From a bacterium (GTDB taxonomy: Bacteria > Bacillota > Clostridia > Lachnospirales > Lachnospiraceae), in the NCBI GenBank assembly GCA_028727105.1, contig JAQYOU010000123.1, forward strand, positions 1 through 47,444: 47,444 nucleotides of DNA. The letters are read 5' to 3'. Of the stretch, positions 39,301 through 47,444 are shown one piece after another. The first letter of the stretch is position 1; the number at the start of each line of letters is the position of its first letter. The notes beneath the pieces are model-generated. The model had not been told where the DNA came from and made no database searches. It saw only the letters and a list, made by a program, of their open reading frames with translations. Made by a program: the position numbers and the translations under genes.

Positions 39301-39882
39301 ATGAGTTTAGTGCCTTATGTTGTAGAGCAGACAAGCAGGGGCGAGCGTTCCTATGATATTTACTCCAGACTGTTAAAGGAGCGTATCATCTTTTTGGGCG
39401 AGGAGGTCAATGAGACAACCGCGAGCCTTACCGTTGCACAGATGCTGTTTTTGGAGTCCGAAGACCCCGGAAAGGATATCCATTTATACATTAATTCTCC
39501 CGGAGGAATGGTGACAGCCGGAATGGCTATCTATGATACCATGCAGTACATCAAATGTGATGTTTCCACCATTTGTATCGGAATGGCTGCCAGCATGGGA
39601 GCATTTCTTCTGGCAGGCGGTGCAAAGGGTAAGCGTTTTGCACTTCCCAATGCGGAGATCATGATCCATCAGCCCTCCGGCGGAGCGAAGGGACAGGCAA
39701 CAGAGATCCAGATTGCAGCCGAGAATATTTTAAAGACAAAGAAAAAGTTAAATGAGATCCTGGCAGCGAATACCGGAAAGTCATATGAGCAGGTTGCAGC
39801 TGACACTGAGCGTGATAACTACATGAGCGCACAGGAAGCGGTTGAGTACGGTTTGATCGACAGTATCATCACCAATCATTAA
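39301..39882 (+). CDS. clpP: ATP-dependent Clp protease proteolytic subunit
   Basis: This 193-residue serine protease has Ser98 in GMAASMGAF, His123 in MIHQPSGG and Asp172 near [10 protein letters not shown], the usual catalytic triad. It forms the double-heptamer chamber served by ClpX in the next gene. ATG 39301 has AAAGGAGG 6 nt upstream and gives the standard [10 protein letters not shown] start. The same frame is open upstream through two 42-bp repeats with ATGs at 39217 and 39259, which could add 28 or 14 residues. Confidence 0.95.
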   Translation: MSLVPYVVEQTSRGERSYDIYSRLLKERIIFLGEEVNETTASLTVAQMLFLESEDPGKDIHLYINSPGGMVTAGMAIYDTMQYIKCDVSTICIGMAASMGAFLLAGGAKGKRFALPNAEIMIHQPSGGAKGQATEIQIAAENILKTKKKLNEILAANTGKSYEQVAADTERDNYMSAQEAVEYGLIDSIITNH

Positions 39883-39949
39883 TCATTTTTTGACCGGATC
39901 AGTCACATGCTGCAAAAGGTCATAAAAACAGGATTCAGGAGAGACAACA

Positions 39950-41191
39950 GTGGCAGGTAAAAATATGGAAAAGATCCGCTGCAGCTTCTGCGGAAAATCC
40001 CAGGAGCAGGTGCGCAAGCTGATCGCAGGTCCGGGCGGAGCCTACATCTGTGATGAGTGTGTGGACATTTGTGCAGAGATCATAGAAGAGGAATTTGAGG
40101 AAGAATCCATCGAGCCGAAGGCCGATTTTGAGATCAATCTTCAAAAGCCGAAGAAATTAAAAGAGTTTTTGGATGAATATGTGATCGGACAGGAGGAAGC
40201 AAAGAAAGTACTGTCCGTCGCAGTATACAATCACTATAAGCGTATTATGAGTGAGCAGGAGAACGATGTGGAATTGCAGAAGAGCAACATTCTGATGCTG
40301 GGTCCTACCGGTTCCGGAAAAACGCTCCTTGCCCAGACGCTTGCACGTGTGTTAAATGTGCCGTTTGCCATCGCAGACGCAACGACACTGACAGAGGCCG
40401 GATATGTTGGCGAGGATGTGGAGAATATCCTGTTAAAGCTGATCCAGGCGGCAGATTACGATATTGAGCGTGCACAGTGCGGAATCGTCTACATTGATGA
40501 GATCGACAAGATCACAAAGAAATCAGAGAATGTATCCATCACCCGTGATGTTTCCGGAGAGGGTGTTCAGCAGGCGCTCCTTAAGATCCTTGAGGGCACG
40601 CAGGCCAGCGTTCCACCTCAGGGCGGCAGAAAGCATCCCCAGCAGGAGCTGATCCAGATCGACACAACAAATATTCTGTTCATCTGCGGCGGTGCATTTG
40701 ATGGTCTGGAGAAGATCATAGAGACACGTATGGATCAGAAATCCATCGGATTCAATGCTGAGATCCGAGAGAAGAACGAGAAAAATACCGGAGAGCTGTT
40801 CAAACATGTCATGCCTCAGGATTTTGTGAAGTTTGGCCTGATCCCGGAGTTCGTGGGACGTGTGCCGGTGACGGTTTCTTTGGATTCTCTTGACAAGAAA
40901 GCGCTTGTGCGCATCTTGAAGGAGCCGAAGAATTCTCTGATCAGGCAGTATACCAGACTGTTTGAGCTGGACGGGGTAGAGCTCTATTTTAAGGACGATG
41001 CGGTGGAGGCGATCGCAGATAAATCCTTAGAGCAGAAGACCGGAGCCAGGGGACTTCGCTCCATCATGGAGCACACACTGGAGGATCTGATGTACGAGAT
41101 CCCCTCGGATGAGGATATTATCGCATGTACGATCACACGCGACGCCGTAGAAGCAAACGGACGGCCGTTGATCGAACGCAAGGGCGCGTAA
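39950..41191 (+). CDS. clpX: ATP-dependent Clp protease ATP-binding subunit ClpX
   Basis: This 413-residue AAA+ unfoldase has an N-terminal zinc domain (CSFCGKSQ, then CDECVDIC), Walker [12 protein letters not shown] (near 125), Walker [10 protein letters not shown] (near 182), and the IGF loop for ClpP in the stretch [10 protein letters not shown] (near 267). Translation starts at GTG 39950 after AGGAGAG. A terminator follows the stop. Confidence 0.95.
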   Translation: MAGKNMEKIRCSFCGKSQEQVRKLIAGPGGAYICDECVDICAEIIEEEFEEESIEPKADFEINLQKPKKLKEFLDEYVIGQEEAKKVLSVAVYNHYKRIMSEQENDVELQKSNILMLGPTGSGKTLLAQTLARVLNVPFAIADATTLTEAGYVGEDVENILLKLIQAADYDIERAQCGIVYIDEIDKITKKSENVSITRDVSGEGVQQALLKILEGTQASVPPQGGRKHPQQELIQIDTTNILFICGGAFDGLEKIIETRMDQKSIGFNAEIREKNEKNTGELFKHVMPQDFVKFGLIPEFVGRVPVTVSLDSLDKKALVRILKEPKNSLIRQYTRLFELDGVELYFKDDAVEAIADKSLEQKTGARGLRSIMEHTLEDLMYEIPSDEDIIACTITRDAVEANGRPLIERKGA

Positions 41192-41204
41192 TCTATGCGT
41201 AAGG

Positions 41205-41244
41205 CCCGCCTGTAGGGATGACTTGCAGGCGGGTTTTGTGTTTT
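41205..41244 (+). terminator. Terminator after clpX
   Basis: CCCGCCTG (41205-41212) and CAGGCGGG (41226-41233) pair perfectly, followed by TTTTGTGTTTT. Confidence 0.8.
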
Positions 41245-41273
41245 CCGGCGGCTCAGGCGTTGCAGGTGAATGT

Positions 41274-41716
41274 GGCGCGCCCGCCTGGCTGTATACCAAA
41301 GGACGCCTTCGCCTGTTTACGTAACGAAAAGGGTGTCGGAGATGTTTCCATGTAAGACACGCTCTCGCTCCGCGAAAAGCGTAGCGGATACTAAGGATTT
41401 TTCTTCGTGAAGCCCTCACTCGAAAAATCCAAGTACCGACGCTTTTCGAGGGTCTTCCATCGGAAAACATCCTCCGCCATCCTTGCCTGAAAACTGTCGA
41501 TGGCTCAGGCGGTGATACATGTAATTCGCGTCCGGGCCCTGTGTGTCAGGCTTCGACACGTCGTTTATGCGGCGGGTTCACGCGGAGAAAACGTAAAGCA
41601 GCCAGTCAGAAGTCAGCAGAGCCAAGCCGTCTTTGCTTGGACTCTGTGACTGCCCGCGTGATTCACCCGGAAAGCATAGGCGACTGGCGAAACTGACATA
41701 CAGACAGGCGGGCGCG
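41274..41716. repeat. 443-bp structured repeat element with terminal inverted repeats
   Basis: The ends are inverted repeats: 41276-41294 and 41698-41716 match at 18 of 19 positions. Inside lie a 138-nt imperfect hairpin (41338-41475; paired blocks around GGAGATGTTT, GCGAAAAGCGT and GGATTTTTC) and a second hairpin (41574-41668; GGGTTCACGCGG with CCGCGTGATTCACCC, and an inner CCAAGC/GCTTGG). No credible gene is present on either strand, and GC content is above the surroundings. This fits a non-autonomous repeat (MITE-like) or a large structured RNA. It accounts for most of the 608-bp clpX-lon gap. Confidence 0.65.
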
Positions 41717-41799
41717 TATAGAGAGAAAACTGCCGCCTGCATAGATATTGCTTTACGTGGTGGCGTGCCAACAGAAAATAGATTTGTAGAGGTAGTGGA

Positions 41800-44136
41800 A
41801 TGACAGAAATCATCATACAGCTTCCGGCAGTTGCCCTGCGCGGCATGGTGATCCTGCCGGGCATGATGGTCCATTTTGACATCAGCAGACCCCGCTCGAT
41901 CCATGCAGTAGAGCAGGCCATGATGGAGGACGAAAAAATATTTTTGGTCGCGCAGCGCGATCCGGACACGGACGAGCCTGCGCAGGAAGACTTATATAAC
42001 ATTGGAACGATCGCGCATGTTAAGCAGGTCATCAAAATGCAGGGCGGTATCATCCGCGTGCTTGTAGAAGGAGAAGAGCGCGCAGAACTGGGAGAAATAC
42101 TGGAGGGCGAAGACTTTTTAAAGGTACAGGCCATCCGCTTTGATCCTGAGGAGCAGGAGGATCTGACAGATCATGTGAAACAGGGCATGCTGCGCGGCGT
42201 GCAGGAGACCTTTACCCGCTATGCGGCAGTGAATGGAAAGATCGGAAAAGAATTCCTGCGCCAGATCAATGAACGTACCGATCTTGGCGGTACGCTGGAT
42301 GTGATCGCGAATAATCTGGCGGTGGATTTCCGGGGAAAACAGCATCTGCTGGAGGCAGTCACCCTGACGGAGCGCTATGAGGTGCTGGTGGCAATGCTTC
42401 TGCAGGAGATGGAGATCATCGCGATCAAAAATGAATTCCAGGAAAAAGTCAAGGCAGCTGTGGATAAAAACCAAAAGGAATACCTGCTGCGTGAACAGAT
42501 GAAGGTGATCCGCCAGGAGCTTGGCGAAGATAACACGGAAAGCGATGTGGACAATTTCCGCGCAGAGCTGCAAAAGCTGAAGGCGGATCCGGAGGTCAGG
42601 GAAAAGATCAAAAAGGAGATCGACCGTTTTAAGAACATTCCGTCCAATTCTTCGGAAAGCGCCGTGCTGCGCGGCTACATAGAGACACTTTTGGAGCTTC
42701 CCTGGAAAAAGGTATCAAAGGACAACAAGGATCTGAGCCATGCGAGAGAGGTGCTGGAGGAGCAGCATTTCGGGCTGGAAAAGGTGAAGGAGCGTATGCT
42801 GGAATTCCTTGCAGTCCGCAACCTGACAAGCAAGGGAGACAGCCCGATCATCTGTCTGGTGGGTCCTCCGGGAACCGGAAAGACAAGCATTGCCCGCTCG
42901 GTGGCAGAGGCGCTTAACAAAAAATATGTGCGCATCTGTCTGGGCGGTGTGCGGGATGAGGCGGAGATCCGCGGGCACAGGCGAACCTATGTGGGAGCGA
43001 TGCCCGGACGACTGGTGACAGCGCTTCGCACGGCGGGTGTCAGCAACCCGCTGATCCTTTTGGACGAGATCGACAAGGTCAGCAGTGATCATAAGGGAGA
43101 TACCTTTTCGGCTCTTTTGGAGGTGCTGGACGGAGAGCAGAACCGGAAATTCCGTGACCATTACGTGGAGATCCCGGTGGATCTGTCGGAGGTGCTCTTT
43201 ATCTGCACGGCCAACTCCACGGAAACGATACCCAGACCTCTTCTCGACCGCATGGAGCTGATCGAGGTAAGCAGTTATACGGCAAACGAGAAATATCACA
43301 TTGCAACCGATCATCTGCTGCCTAAGCAGATGAAGAAGAACGGCCTGAAGGAGGGGCAGCTTTCCATCAGCCGATCTGCAATGGAACAGATCATTTCCGG
43401 CTACACCAGAGAGGCCGGTGTCCGGAATCTGGAGCGCAAGCTGGGTGAGATCTGCAGAAAGGCTGCCAGACAGATCTATGAGGCAAAAAGAGAGCAGCTG
43501 AAGGTGACATCCGGCAATCTCACGCAGTACCTTGGAAAAGAAAAATACAGTGAGGACAAGGCCGGAAAGACCAATGAGATCGGAATCGTGCGGGGGCTTG
43601 CCTGGACCAGTGTTGGCGGCGTGACGCTGGAGGTCGAGGTTAATCTTATGCCCGGAAAGGGCGAGATGAAGCTGACCGGCCAGATGGGCGAGGTCATGAA
43701 GGAGTCTGCGCAGACCGCACTGAGCTATGTGCGCTCTGTCAGCGCAGACTATGGCGTGGATAAAGAATTTTTCGGAAGCCGTGACATTCATATTCACATT
43801 CCGGAGGGCGCGGTGCCTAAGGACGGTCCCTCGGCAGGCATCACCATGGCTTCTGCGATGCTTTCTGCTGTGACAAATATACCGGCCCGGGCCGATGTGG
43901 CCATGACCGGAGAGATCACGCTGCGGGGCCGTGTACTGCCCATCGGCGGGTTGAAGGAAAAGCTTCTTGCAGCAAAAAATGCAGGCGTAAAGACGGTCTG
44001 CATCCCGAAGAAAAATGAAAAGGATCTGGAGGAGATCTCTGCAGAGATCACGAAGGGACTTTCAATCCTTCCGGTGGAGCAGATGGAAGAGGTGTTGGAC
44101 GTTGTTTTGGTAAAGGAGGCATCAGATGGTAATTAA
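41800..44136 (+). CDS. lon: ATP-dependent protease Lon
   Basis: This 778-residue protease has the substrate-binding LAN domain (about 1-200), a coiled-coil, the AAA+ module with Walker A GPPGTGKTS (near 355) and Walker B LILLDEIDK (near 425), and the Ser-Lys protease domain with Ser in KDGPSAGIT (near 678) and Lys in GGLKEKLL (near 720). It degrades damaged and regulatory proteins. A weak AGAGG lies 10 nt before the ATG. It overlaps engB by 11 bp. Confidence 0.95.
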   Translation: MTEIIIQLPAVALRGMVILPGMMVHFDISRPRSIHAVEQAMMEDEKIFLVAQRDPDTDEPAQEDLYNIGTIAHVKQVIKMQGGIIRVLVEGEERAELGEILEGEDFLKVQAIRFDPEEQEDLTDHVKQGMLRGVQETFTRYAAVNGKIGKEFLRQINERTDLGGTLDVIANNLAVDFRGKQHLLEAVTLTERYEVLVAMLLQEMEIIAIKNEFQEKVKAAVDKNQKEYLLREQMKVIRQELGEDNTESDVDNFRAELQKLKADPEVREKIKKEIDRFKNIPSNSSESAVLRGYIETLLELPWKKVSKDNKDLSHAREVLEEQHFGLEKVKERMLEFLAVRNLTSKGDSPIICLVGPPGTGKTSIARSVAEALNKKYVRICLGGVRDEAEIRGHRRTYVGAMPGRLVTALRTAGVSNPLILLDEIDKVSSDHKGDTFSALLEVLDGEQNRKFRDHYVEIPVDLSEVLFICTANSTETIPRPLLDRMELIEVSSYTANEKYHIATDHLLPKQMKKNGLKEGQLSISRSAMEQIISGYTREAGVRNLERKLGEICRKAARQIYEAKREQLKVTSGNLTQYLGKEKYSEDKAGKTNEIGIVRGLAWTSVGGVTLEVEVNLMPGKGEMKLTGQMGEVMKESAQTALSYVRSVSADYGVDKEFFGSRDIHIHIPEGAVPKDGPSAGITMASAMLSAVTNIPARADVAMTGEITLRGRVLPIGGLKEKLLAAKNAGVKTVCIPKKNEKDLEEISAEITKGLSILPVEQMEEVLDVVLVKEASDGN

Positions 44137-44719
44137 AGAAGTAAGTCTGGAGACAGTCTGCGGGATCACAAGCAAGATCCCGGATAATCAGCTGCCGGAG
44201 ATCGCATTTGCAGGAAAGTCGAACGTGGGAAAATCATCCCTCATCAATGCGCTGATGAACCGGAAGTCGTTGGCTCGTACCTCTTCCCAGCCGGGCAAGA
44301 CTCAGACCATCAACTTTTACAATATCAATTCCACCATGTATCTGGTGGATCTTCCGGGCTACGGCTATGCAAAGGTAGCGGAATCCGAGAAGGTAAAATG
44401 GGGAAAGATGATCGAAAACTATCTGCACACGAGCAAGCAGCTGAAAGCAGTGTTTCTCCTCATCGACATCCGTCACACACCGGGTGCAAATGACAAGACG
44501 ATGTATGACTGGATCGTTTACCAGGGCTATCAGCCTATCATTATTGCAACAAAGCTGGACAAATTAAAGCGCTCACAGGTTCCGAAGGCCTTGAAGGAGG
44601 TTCGCACCGGGCTGGGGCTGAAGGCGGAGGATATCGTGATCCCCTTTTCTGCCCAGACAAAGCAGGGCAGGGAAGAGATCTGGGCGCTGATGGATGAATT
44701 GATCGGGGTGGATGCATGA
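44126..44719 (+). CDS. engB: Ribosome biogenesis GTPase EngB (YsxC/YihA)
   Basis: This 197-residue GTPase has G1 GKSNVGKSS (near 31), a G2 Thr in TSQPGKTQT, G3 DLPGYGYAKV (near 74), and G4 TKLDK (near 141). It is needed for 50S subunit assembly. AAAGGAGG is 6 nt before the ATG, inside the end of lon. The lon-engB arrangement is conserved in Firmicutes. Confidence 0.93.
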   Translation: MVIKEVSLETVCGITSKIPDNQLPEIAFAGKSNVGKSSLINALMNRKSLARTSSQPGKTQTINFYNINSTMYLVDLPGYGYAKVAESEKVKWGKMIENYLHTSKQLKAVFLLIDIRHTPGANDKTMYDWIVYQGYQPIIIATKLDKLKRSQVPKALKEVRTGLGLKAEDIVIPFSAQTKQGREEIWALMDELIGVDA

Positions 44720-45801
44720 GAAAAACGGGAAAGATGATCGGACGGATCGTACTTACAGCGGCCGGCTTTGTGCTGGCGGCAGCACTGATCCTGATCCTTG
44801 TGCTTACGGTGACCGAGTACCGGCCGGCAGAGACAGAGCCGGTGGCACATTACGGACGGGCGGAAAAAAAGCTTCATATCGGCGACTCAGTGAATGTACT
44901 GGTATGGAACATTGGTTTTGGCGCGCTCGGCGATAACGCGGATTTCTTTATGGATGGCGGGACGATGGTCAAGCCCTCCACAAAGGAGCGCGTAGAAGAA
45001 AACATTGCCTCGATCACAGACTTTCTGGCAGAAGAAGCAGCGGATCTTGTGCTGCTGCAGGAGGTGGACGAGGATACGACCCACTCCTATTATCTGGATG
45101 AGCGCACGATGATCGCTCTTGGGATGAACCAGGCAGGTCTGACCTATGAAAACCGTATGGCCTATAACTTTAAGGTGTTGTTTGTCCCCTATCCCATCCC
45201 ACCCATCGGAAAGGAGCAGTCCGGGATCGTGACCTTCAGTGCGTATCCGGCGTCGGATGCCAAACGTATTTCACTGCCCTGTCCGTTTTCTTATCCGGTG
45301 CGTCTGGCGAACTTAAAGCGCTGTCTTCTTGTGAACCGGATACCCATTGAAGACACTGACAGAGAGCTTGTGGTGATCAATCTGCACCTGGAGGCATATG
45401 ATGATGGGACAGGGAAAGAGGCGCAGACAAGGGTGCTTGCGCAGCTGTTTGAAGAGGAAGTGAAAAAGGGCAATTATGTGATCGCAGGCGGTGATTTTAA
45501 CCAGACCTTCGATACAGTGGATCTGTCGATGTATCCTCATCAAAATGAGGATCTCTGGGAACCCGGGATCATCCAGACGGGGGCATTCTCCGATGTACAG
45601 TGCCTGATGGATACCAGTGTTCCTACCTGTCGCTCCTTGGATCGCCCTTACGACAGGTCGGATGAGAGCTTTCAGTACTATATGATCGATGGTTTTCTGG
45701 TTTCATCCAATCTGAAAGTAGAACATATGGAAACCGTGGATCTGGGCTTTCGAAATTCAGACCACAATCCACTGCGGCTGCAGGTCACGGTCGAGCGATA
45801 A
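44716..45801 (+). CDS. Membrane-anchored endonuclease/exonuclease/phosphatase-family protein
   Basis: This 361-residue protein begins with one membrane helix (about 8-32). The EEP fold follows: Asn in VLVWNIGFG (near 62), Glu in LLQEVDE (near 115), GGDFNQTF (near 255) and NSDHNPLRL (near 348). All metal and catalytic positions of the DNase I-like family are present. With an outside-facing domain the substrate may be a lipid, nucleic acid or phosphoester; this cannot be told. Its ATG overlaps the engB stop (ATGA), so the two are coupled. Confidence 0.85.
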   Translation: MRKTGKMIGRIVLTAAGFVLAAALILILVLTVTEYRPAETEPVAHYGRAEKKLHIGDSVNVLVWNIGFGALGDNADFFMDGGTMVKPSTKERVEENIASITDFLAEEAADLVLLQEVDEDTTHSYYLDERTMIALGMNQAGLTYENRMAYNFKVLFVPYPIPPIGKEQSGIVTFSAYPASDAKRISLPCPFSYPVRLANLKRCLLVNRIPIEDTDRELVVINLHLEAYDDGTGKEAQTRVLAQLFEEEVKKGNYVIAGGDFNQTFDTVDLSMYPHQNEDLWEPGIIQTGAFSDVQCLMDTSVPTCRSLDRPYDRSDESFQYYMIDGFLVSSNLKVEHMETVDLGFRNSDHNPLRLQVTVER

Positions 45802-45844
45802 GACATTTTGTCGACCTTTTTAAAAATGGGCACCGATAGAATGA

Positions 45845-45874
45845 GGGACATGTCTCAAAAGGGTGACGTATAAT
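45845..45874 (+). promoter_or_regulatory. Candidate promoter of the LytTR regulator gene
   Basis: GGGACA (45845-45850) and TATAAT (45869-45874) are 18 bp apart. A 0A-box-like TTGTCGAC lies upstream at 45808-45815. Confidence 0.45.
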
Positions 45875-45894
45875 CAAAAAGGAATGGGCGAGCA

Positions 45895-46614
45895 ATGACT
45901 GTCAGTATTTGTGATGACAATGCGATCGGCCGGGAGGTCTTAAAAGAACTCCTGCTGGAGTATCAGCATCAGCGCGGAATAGAAAAACTGGATATTTTAG
46001 AGTATGATTCCCCTGTGACTCTCGCAAGGGATCTGGATCGCGTGGAGTCTGACGTTTACCTGCTGGATATCTTCTTTCCGGACGGGAACGGCATTGACCT
46101 TGCGCGGGAGATCCGTCTGCGCTATCATCACAATATCATCATTTTCATCACATCCTCCAAGGAGGATACGCTGAATGCTTTTAATGTGTTTGCACTGCGC
46201 TACTTTGTGAAGCCGGTCAAGTGTACGCCCTTTTTTGAAACGATGGATTATGCGGTGGCAAGCATGACAGCCGGTATGCCCAGGTATTTTATCGTCAATA
46301 CAACGGAAGGTAAACAAAAGCTTCGTTTTTCATCCATCATGTATGTGGAACGAAAGAATCAGAGCATGCTCATCACGACAAACAGCGGAAAGGTTTATGA
46401 GAGCGTGACACTGCGTGAATCCTTTGCCAGCAAGCTGAGTTCCCTTTTGGAGGATGAGCGGTTTGTCCGGACCCATGTGTCCTTTGTGATCAATCTGGAT
46501 GCCCTGGACGCGTACAAAAGGGATCACGTGATCATGCAGGATGGACGCATGATCCCCATCAGCCGGAATTTTAGTGCCGGTGCAAAAGAGAAAATGCGTG
46601 CGTATTTTGGATGA
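45895..46614 (+). CDS. LytTR-family response regulator
   Basis: This 239-residue regulator has a receiver domain (acidic pair ICDDN at the start, phospho-acceptor Asp in VYLLDIFFPDGNG near 58, Lys in YFVKPVK near 105) and a LytTR DNA-binding domain (about 140-239, IMYVERKNQSMLITTNSG, FVRTHVSFVINL). Such AgrA/VirR-like regulators control surface or peptide genes. No histidine kinase is in the window, so its partner is elsewhere or it is an orphan. AAGGAATGGG lies before the ATG at long spacing. Confidence 0.88.
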   Translation: MTVSICDDNAIGREVLKELLLEYQHQRGIEKLDILEYDSPVTLARDLDRVESDVYLLDIFFPDGNGIDLAREIRLRYHHNIIIFITSSKEDTLNAFNVFALRYFVKPVKCTPFFETMDYAVASMTAGMPRYFIVNTTEGKQKLRFSSIMYVERKNQSMLITTNSGKVYESVTLRESFASKLSSLLEDERFVRTHVSFVINLDALDAYKRDHVIMQDGRMIPISRNFSAGAKEKMRAYFG

Positions 46615-46778
46615 AAATTTGCAAAAATCGACCAGTTTTTTGTAATTGCGCCAAAACTCTTCACTTTTTCATGCTAATGTGATAACCTACGACTTGCAAG
46701 GAGTTGAATTCAAATGATTCAACCGAAACGATAGGCTGCAGCGATTTGATGACAACATAAAAGCAAGGAGTGGATATT

Positions 46779-47321
46779 ATGAATGTAACAGTATTAGAGG
46801 CGGGAGAGGAGGCGCGACTCATGAAATACCTGCATGATTTAGAAGGATCAGCAGTTGTGATTTTTTATCCGGGTCGTGATAAGGATAGTGACAGCTGGCA
46901 TTTCGCACCGATCGAACTTATACATTCTGTATGCGGAACAAATGTGACGGAAGCGTCCGAATCGTCCGAATCCTCGGAAGAAAAACTGCGTGAGAACATT
47001 GAGCGTTCGCTGGTCAGAATGGGATTTCGGCAGGGGCAGAGCGGCTTCTATAATATAGTAGAAGCGATTGTGCTCATTTCGCAATCAGAGCATGGGCAGC
47101 CGATCCGCGTGACAAGTGATATTTACCCGAGAGTAGCAAAAAGAAGAGGAAGTACAACTTGCAGCGTGGAGCGTACCATACGGAATGCGATTGAATCCGT
47201 ATGGAAACGGAGCAACTTAAGAACACTCAGGGAAATGTATCCGTATCCCTGTGATAATCTGAACGGAAGACCGACCAATGCGGAGTTTTTGATCAACATG
47301 GCCGGTGAATTCAGATCATAA
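46779..47321 (+). CDS. Free-standing Spo0A C-terminal-domain protein
   Basis: The 180-residue protein ends in a domain (about residues 75-180) that follows Spo0A_C closely: MGFRQGQSGFYNIVEAIVLI, DIYPRVAKRRGST, the recognition helix CSVERTIRNAIESVW and the closing GRPTNAEFLINMAG. The receiver domain of Spo0A is absent; instead there are ~50 residues without recognised fold and a Ser/Glu linker (TEASESSESSEEK). It probably binds 0A-box-like DNA without phosphorylation control. AAGGAG is 9 nt before ATG 46779; GTG 46770 is too close to it. A terminator follows. Confidence 0.82.
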   Translation: MNVTVLEAGEEARLMKYLHDLEGSAVVIFYPGRDKDSDSWHFAPIELIHSVCGTNVTEASESSESSEEKLRENIERSLVRMGFRQGQSGFYNIVEAIVLISQSEHGQPIRVTSDIYPRVAKRRGSTTCSVERTIRNAIESVWKRSNLRTLREMYPYPCDNLNGRPTNAEFLINMAGEFRS

Positions 47322-47396
47322 ATAGAAAAAGGGCCGTACCGGAGTGGTCAATGTCATTAAGTTAACATTGCAAGAAGGCAGACTCTAAAGAAATAT

Positions 47397-47428
47397 AGCA
47401 GGAAAGTGAATAGCTTTCCTGCTTTTTC
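47397..47428 (+). terminator. Terminator after the Spo0A_C gene
   Basis: AGCAGGAAAG and CTTTCCTGCT form a perfect 10-bp stem around 7 nt, followed by TTTTTC. Confidence 0.85.
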
Positions 47429-47444
47429 TGTATTTATGATACAC

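Noticed and set aside
41027-41470. 147-codon - strand frame between clpX and lon
   Set aside because: It is mostly antisense to clpX and to the structured repeat; Arg/Ser/Pro-rich composition is typical of a GC-rich shadow frame.
41578-42134. 108- and 173-codon - strand frames at the lon start
   Set aside because: They are antisense to lon and the repeat element and have no initiation signal.

Overview
The window looks like a chromosomal segment of a spore-forming Clostridium-class Firmicute, most likely a Lachnospiraceae gut bacterium. Supporting signs are an alpha/beta-type small acid-soluble spore protein, a free-standing Spo0A-type DNA-binding domain, strong AGGAGG ribosome binding sites, a tig-clpP-clpX-lon-engB core cluster, and a GPH symporter with family 1 and family 2 glycosidases. 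I cannot name a species.

Layout. (1) 1-7.8 kb is a low-GC accessory island: the end of an AlbA_2/HATPase protein, an intact three-gene ABC-3C conflict system (1178-4824), a SEC-C protein, two small genes of mobilization type, and a graveyard. The graveyard holds an apparently orphan type III antitoxin-like RNA gene (three 36-bp repeats with promoter and terminator), a decayed RhuM gene and a decayed RecG-like tail. (2) 7.8-15.9 kb is a glycoside-use locus: GH2 enzyme, GPH symporter, AraC regulator, a small protein, GH1 enzyme, and a divergent sugar-phosphate isomerase/epimerase. (3) 16.1-33.4 kb is an integrated mobilizable element of about 17.3 kb in tRNA-Leu(UAG). It is bounded by 130/133-bp direct repeats that include the 3' 50 nt of the tRNA and its terminator. 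It carries a helicase, excisionase, tyrosine integrase, RHH protein and compact relaxase, a DUF4258/YgiT pair, a secreted Ig-like protein, an XRE repressor, three tandem paralogous GTPases, a WYL regulator, and a DUF932/YqaJ/RecT recombination module containing two microproteins. (4) 33.5-37.3 kb is a YtrA-type GntR/ABC transporter operon with a CPBP protease. (5) 37.4-47.4 kb is core genome: SASP, trigger factor, ClpP, ClpX, Lon, EngB, an EEP-family protein, a LytTR regulator and a Spo0A_C protein.

The most interesting unit is inside the element. A 17-bp palindrome, ATGACA-N5-TGTCAT, occurs upstream of the secreted protein, upstream of the GTPase trio and twice in the divergent region before the recombination genes. 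This suggests that one element-encoded repressor, most simply the XRE protein at 23274-23606, controls all of these outputs. The GTPase trio (one with a CFI-box C-terminus, one minimal, one with a glycine-zipper membrane tail) between XRE and WYL regulators is my best candidate for an undescribed system. Its function is inference.

Other points of note are a 443-bp structured repeat with 19-bp terminal inverted repeats between clpX and lon, a tandem duplication of the clpP translation start, and a possible attenuator in the tig leader.
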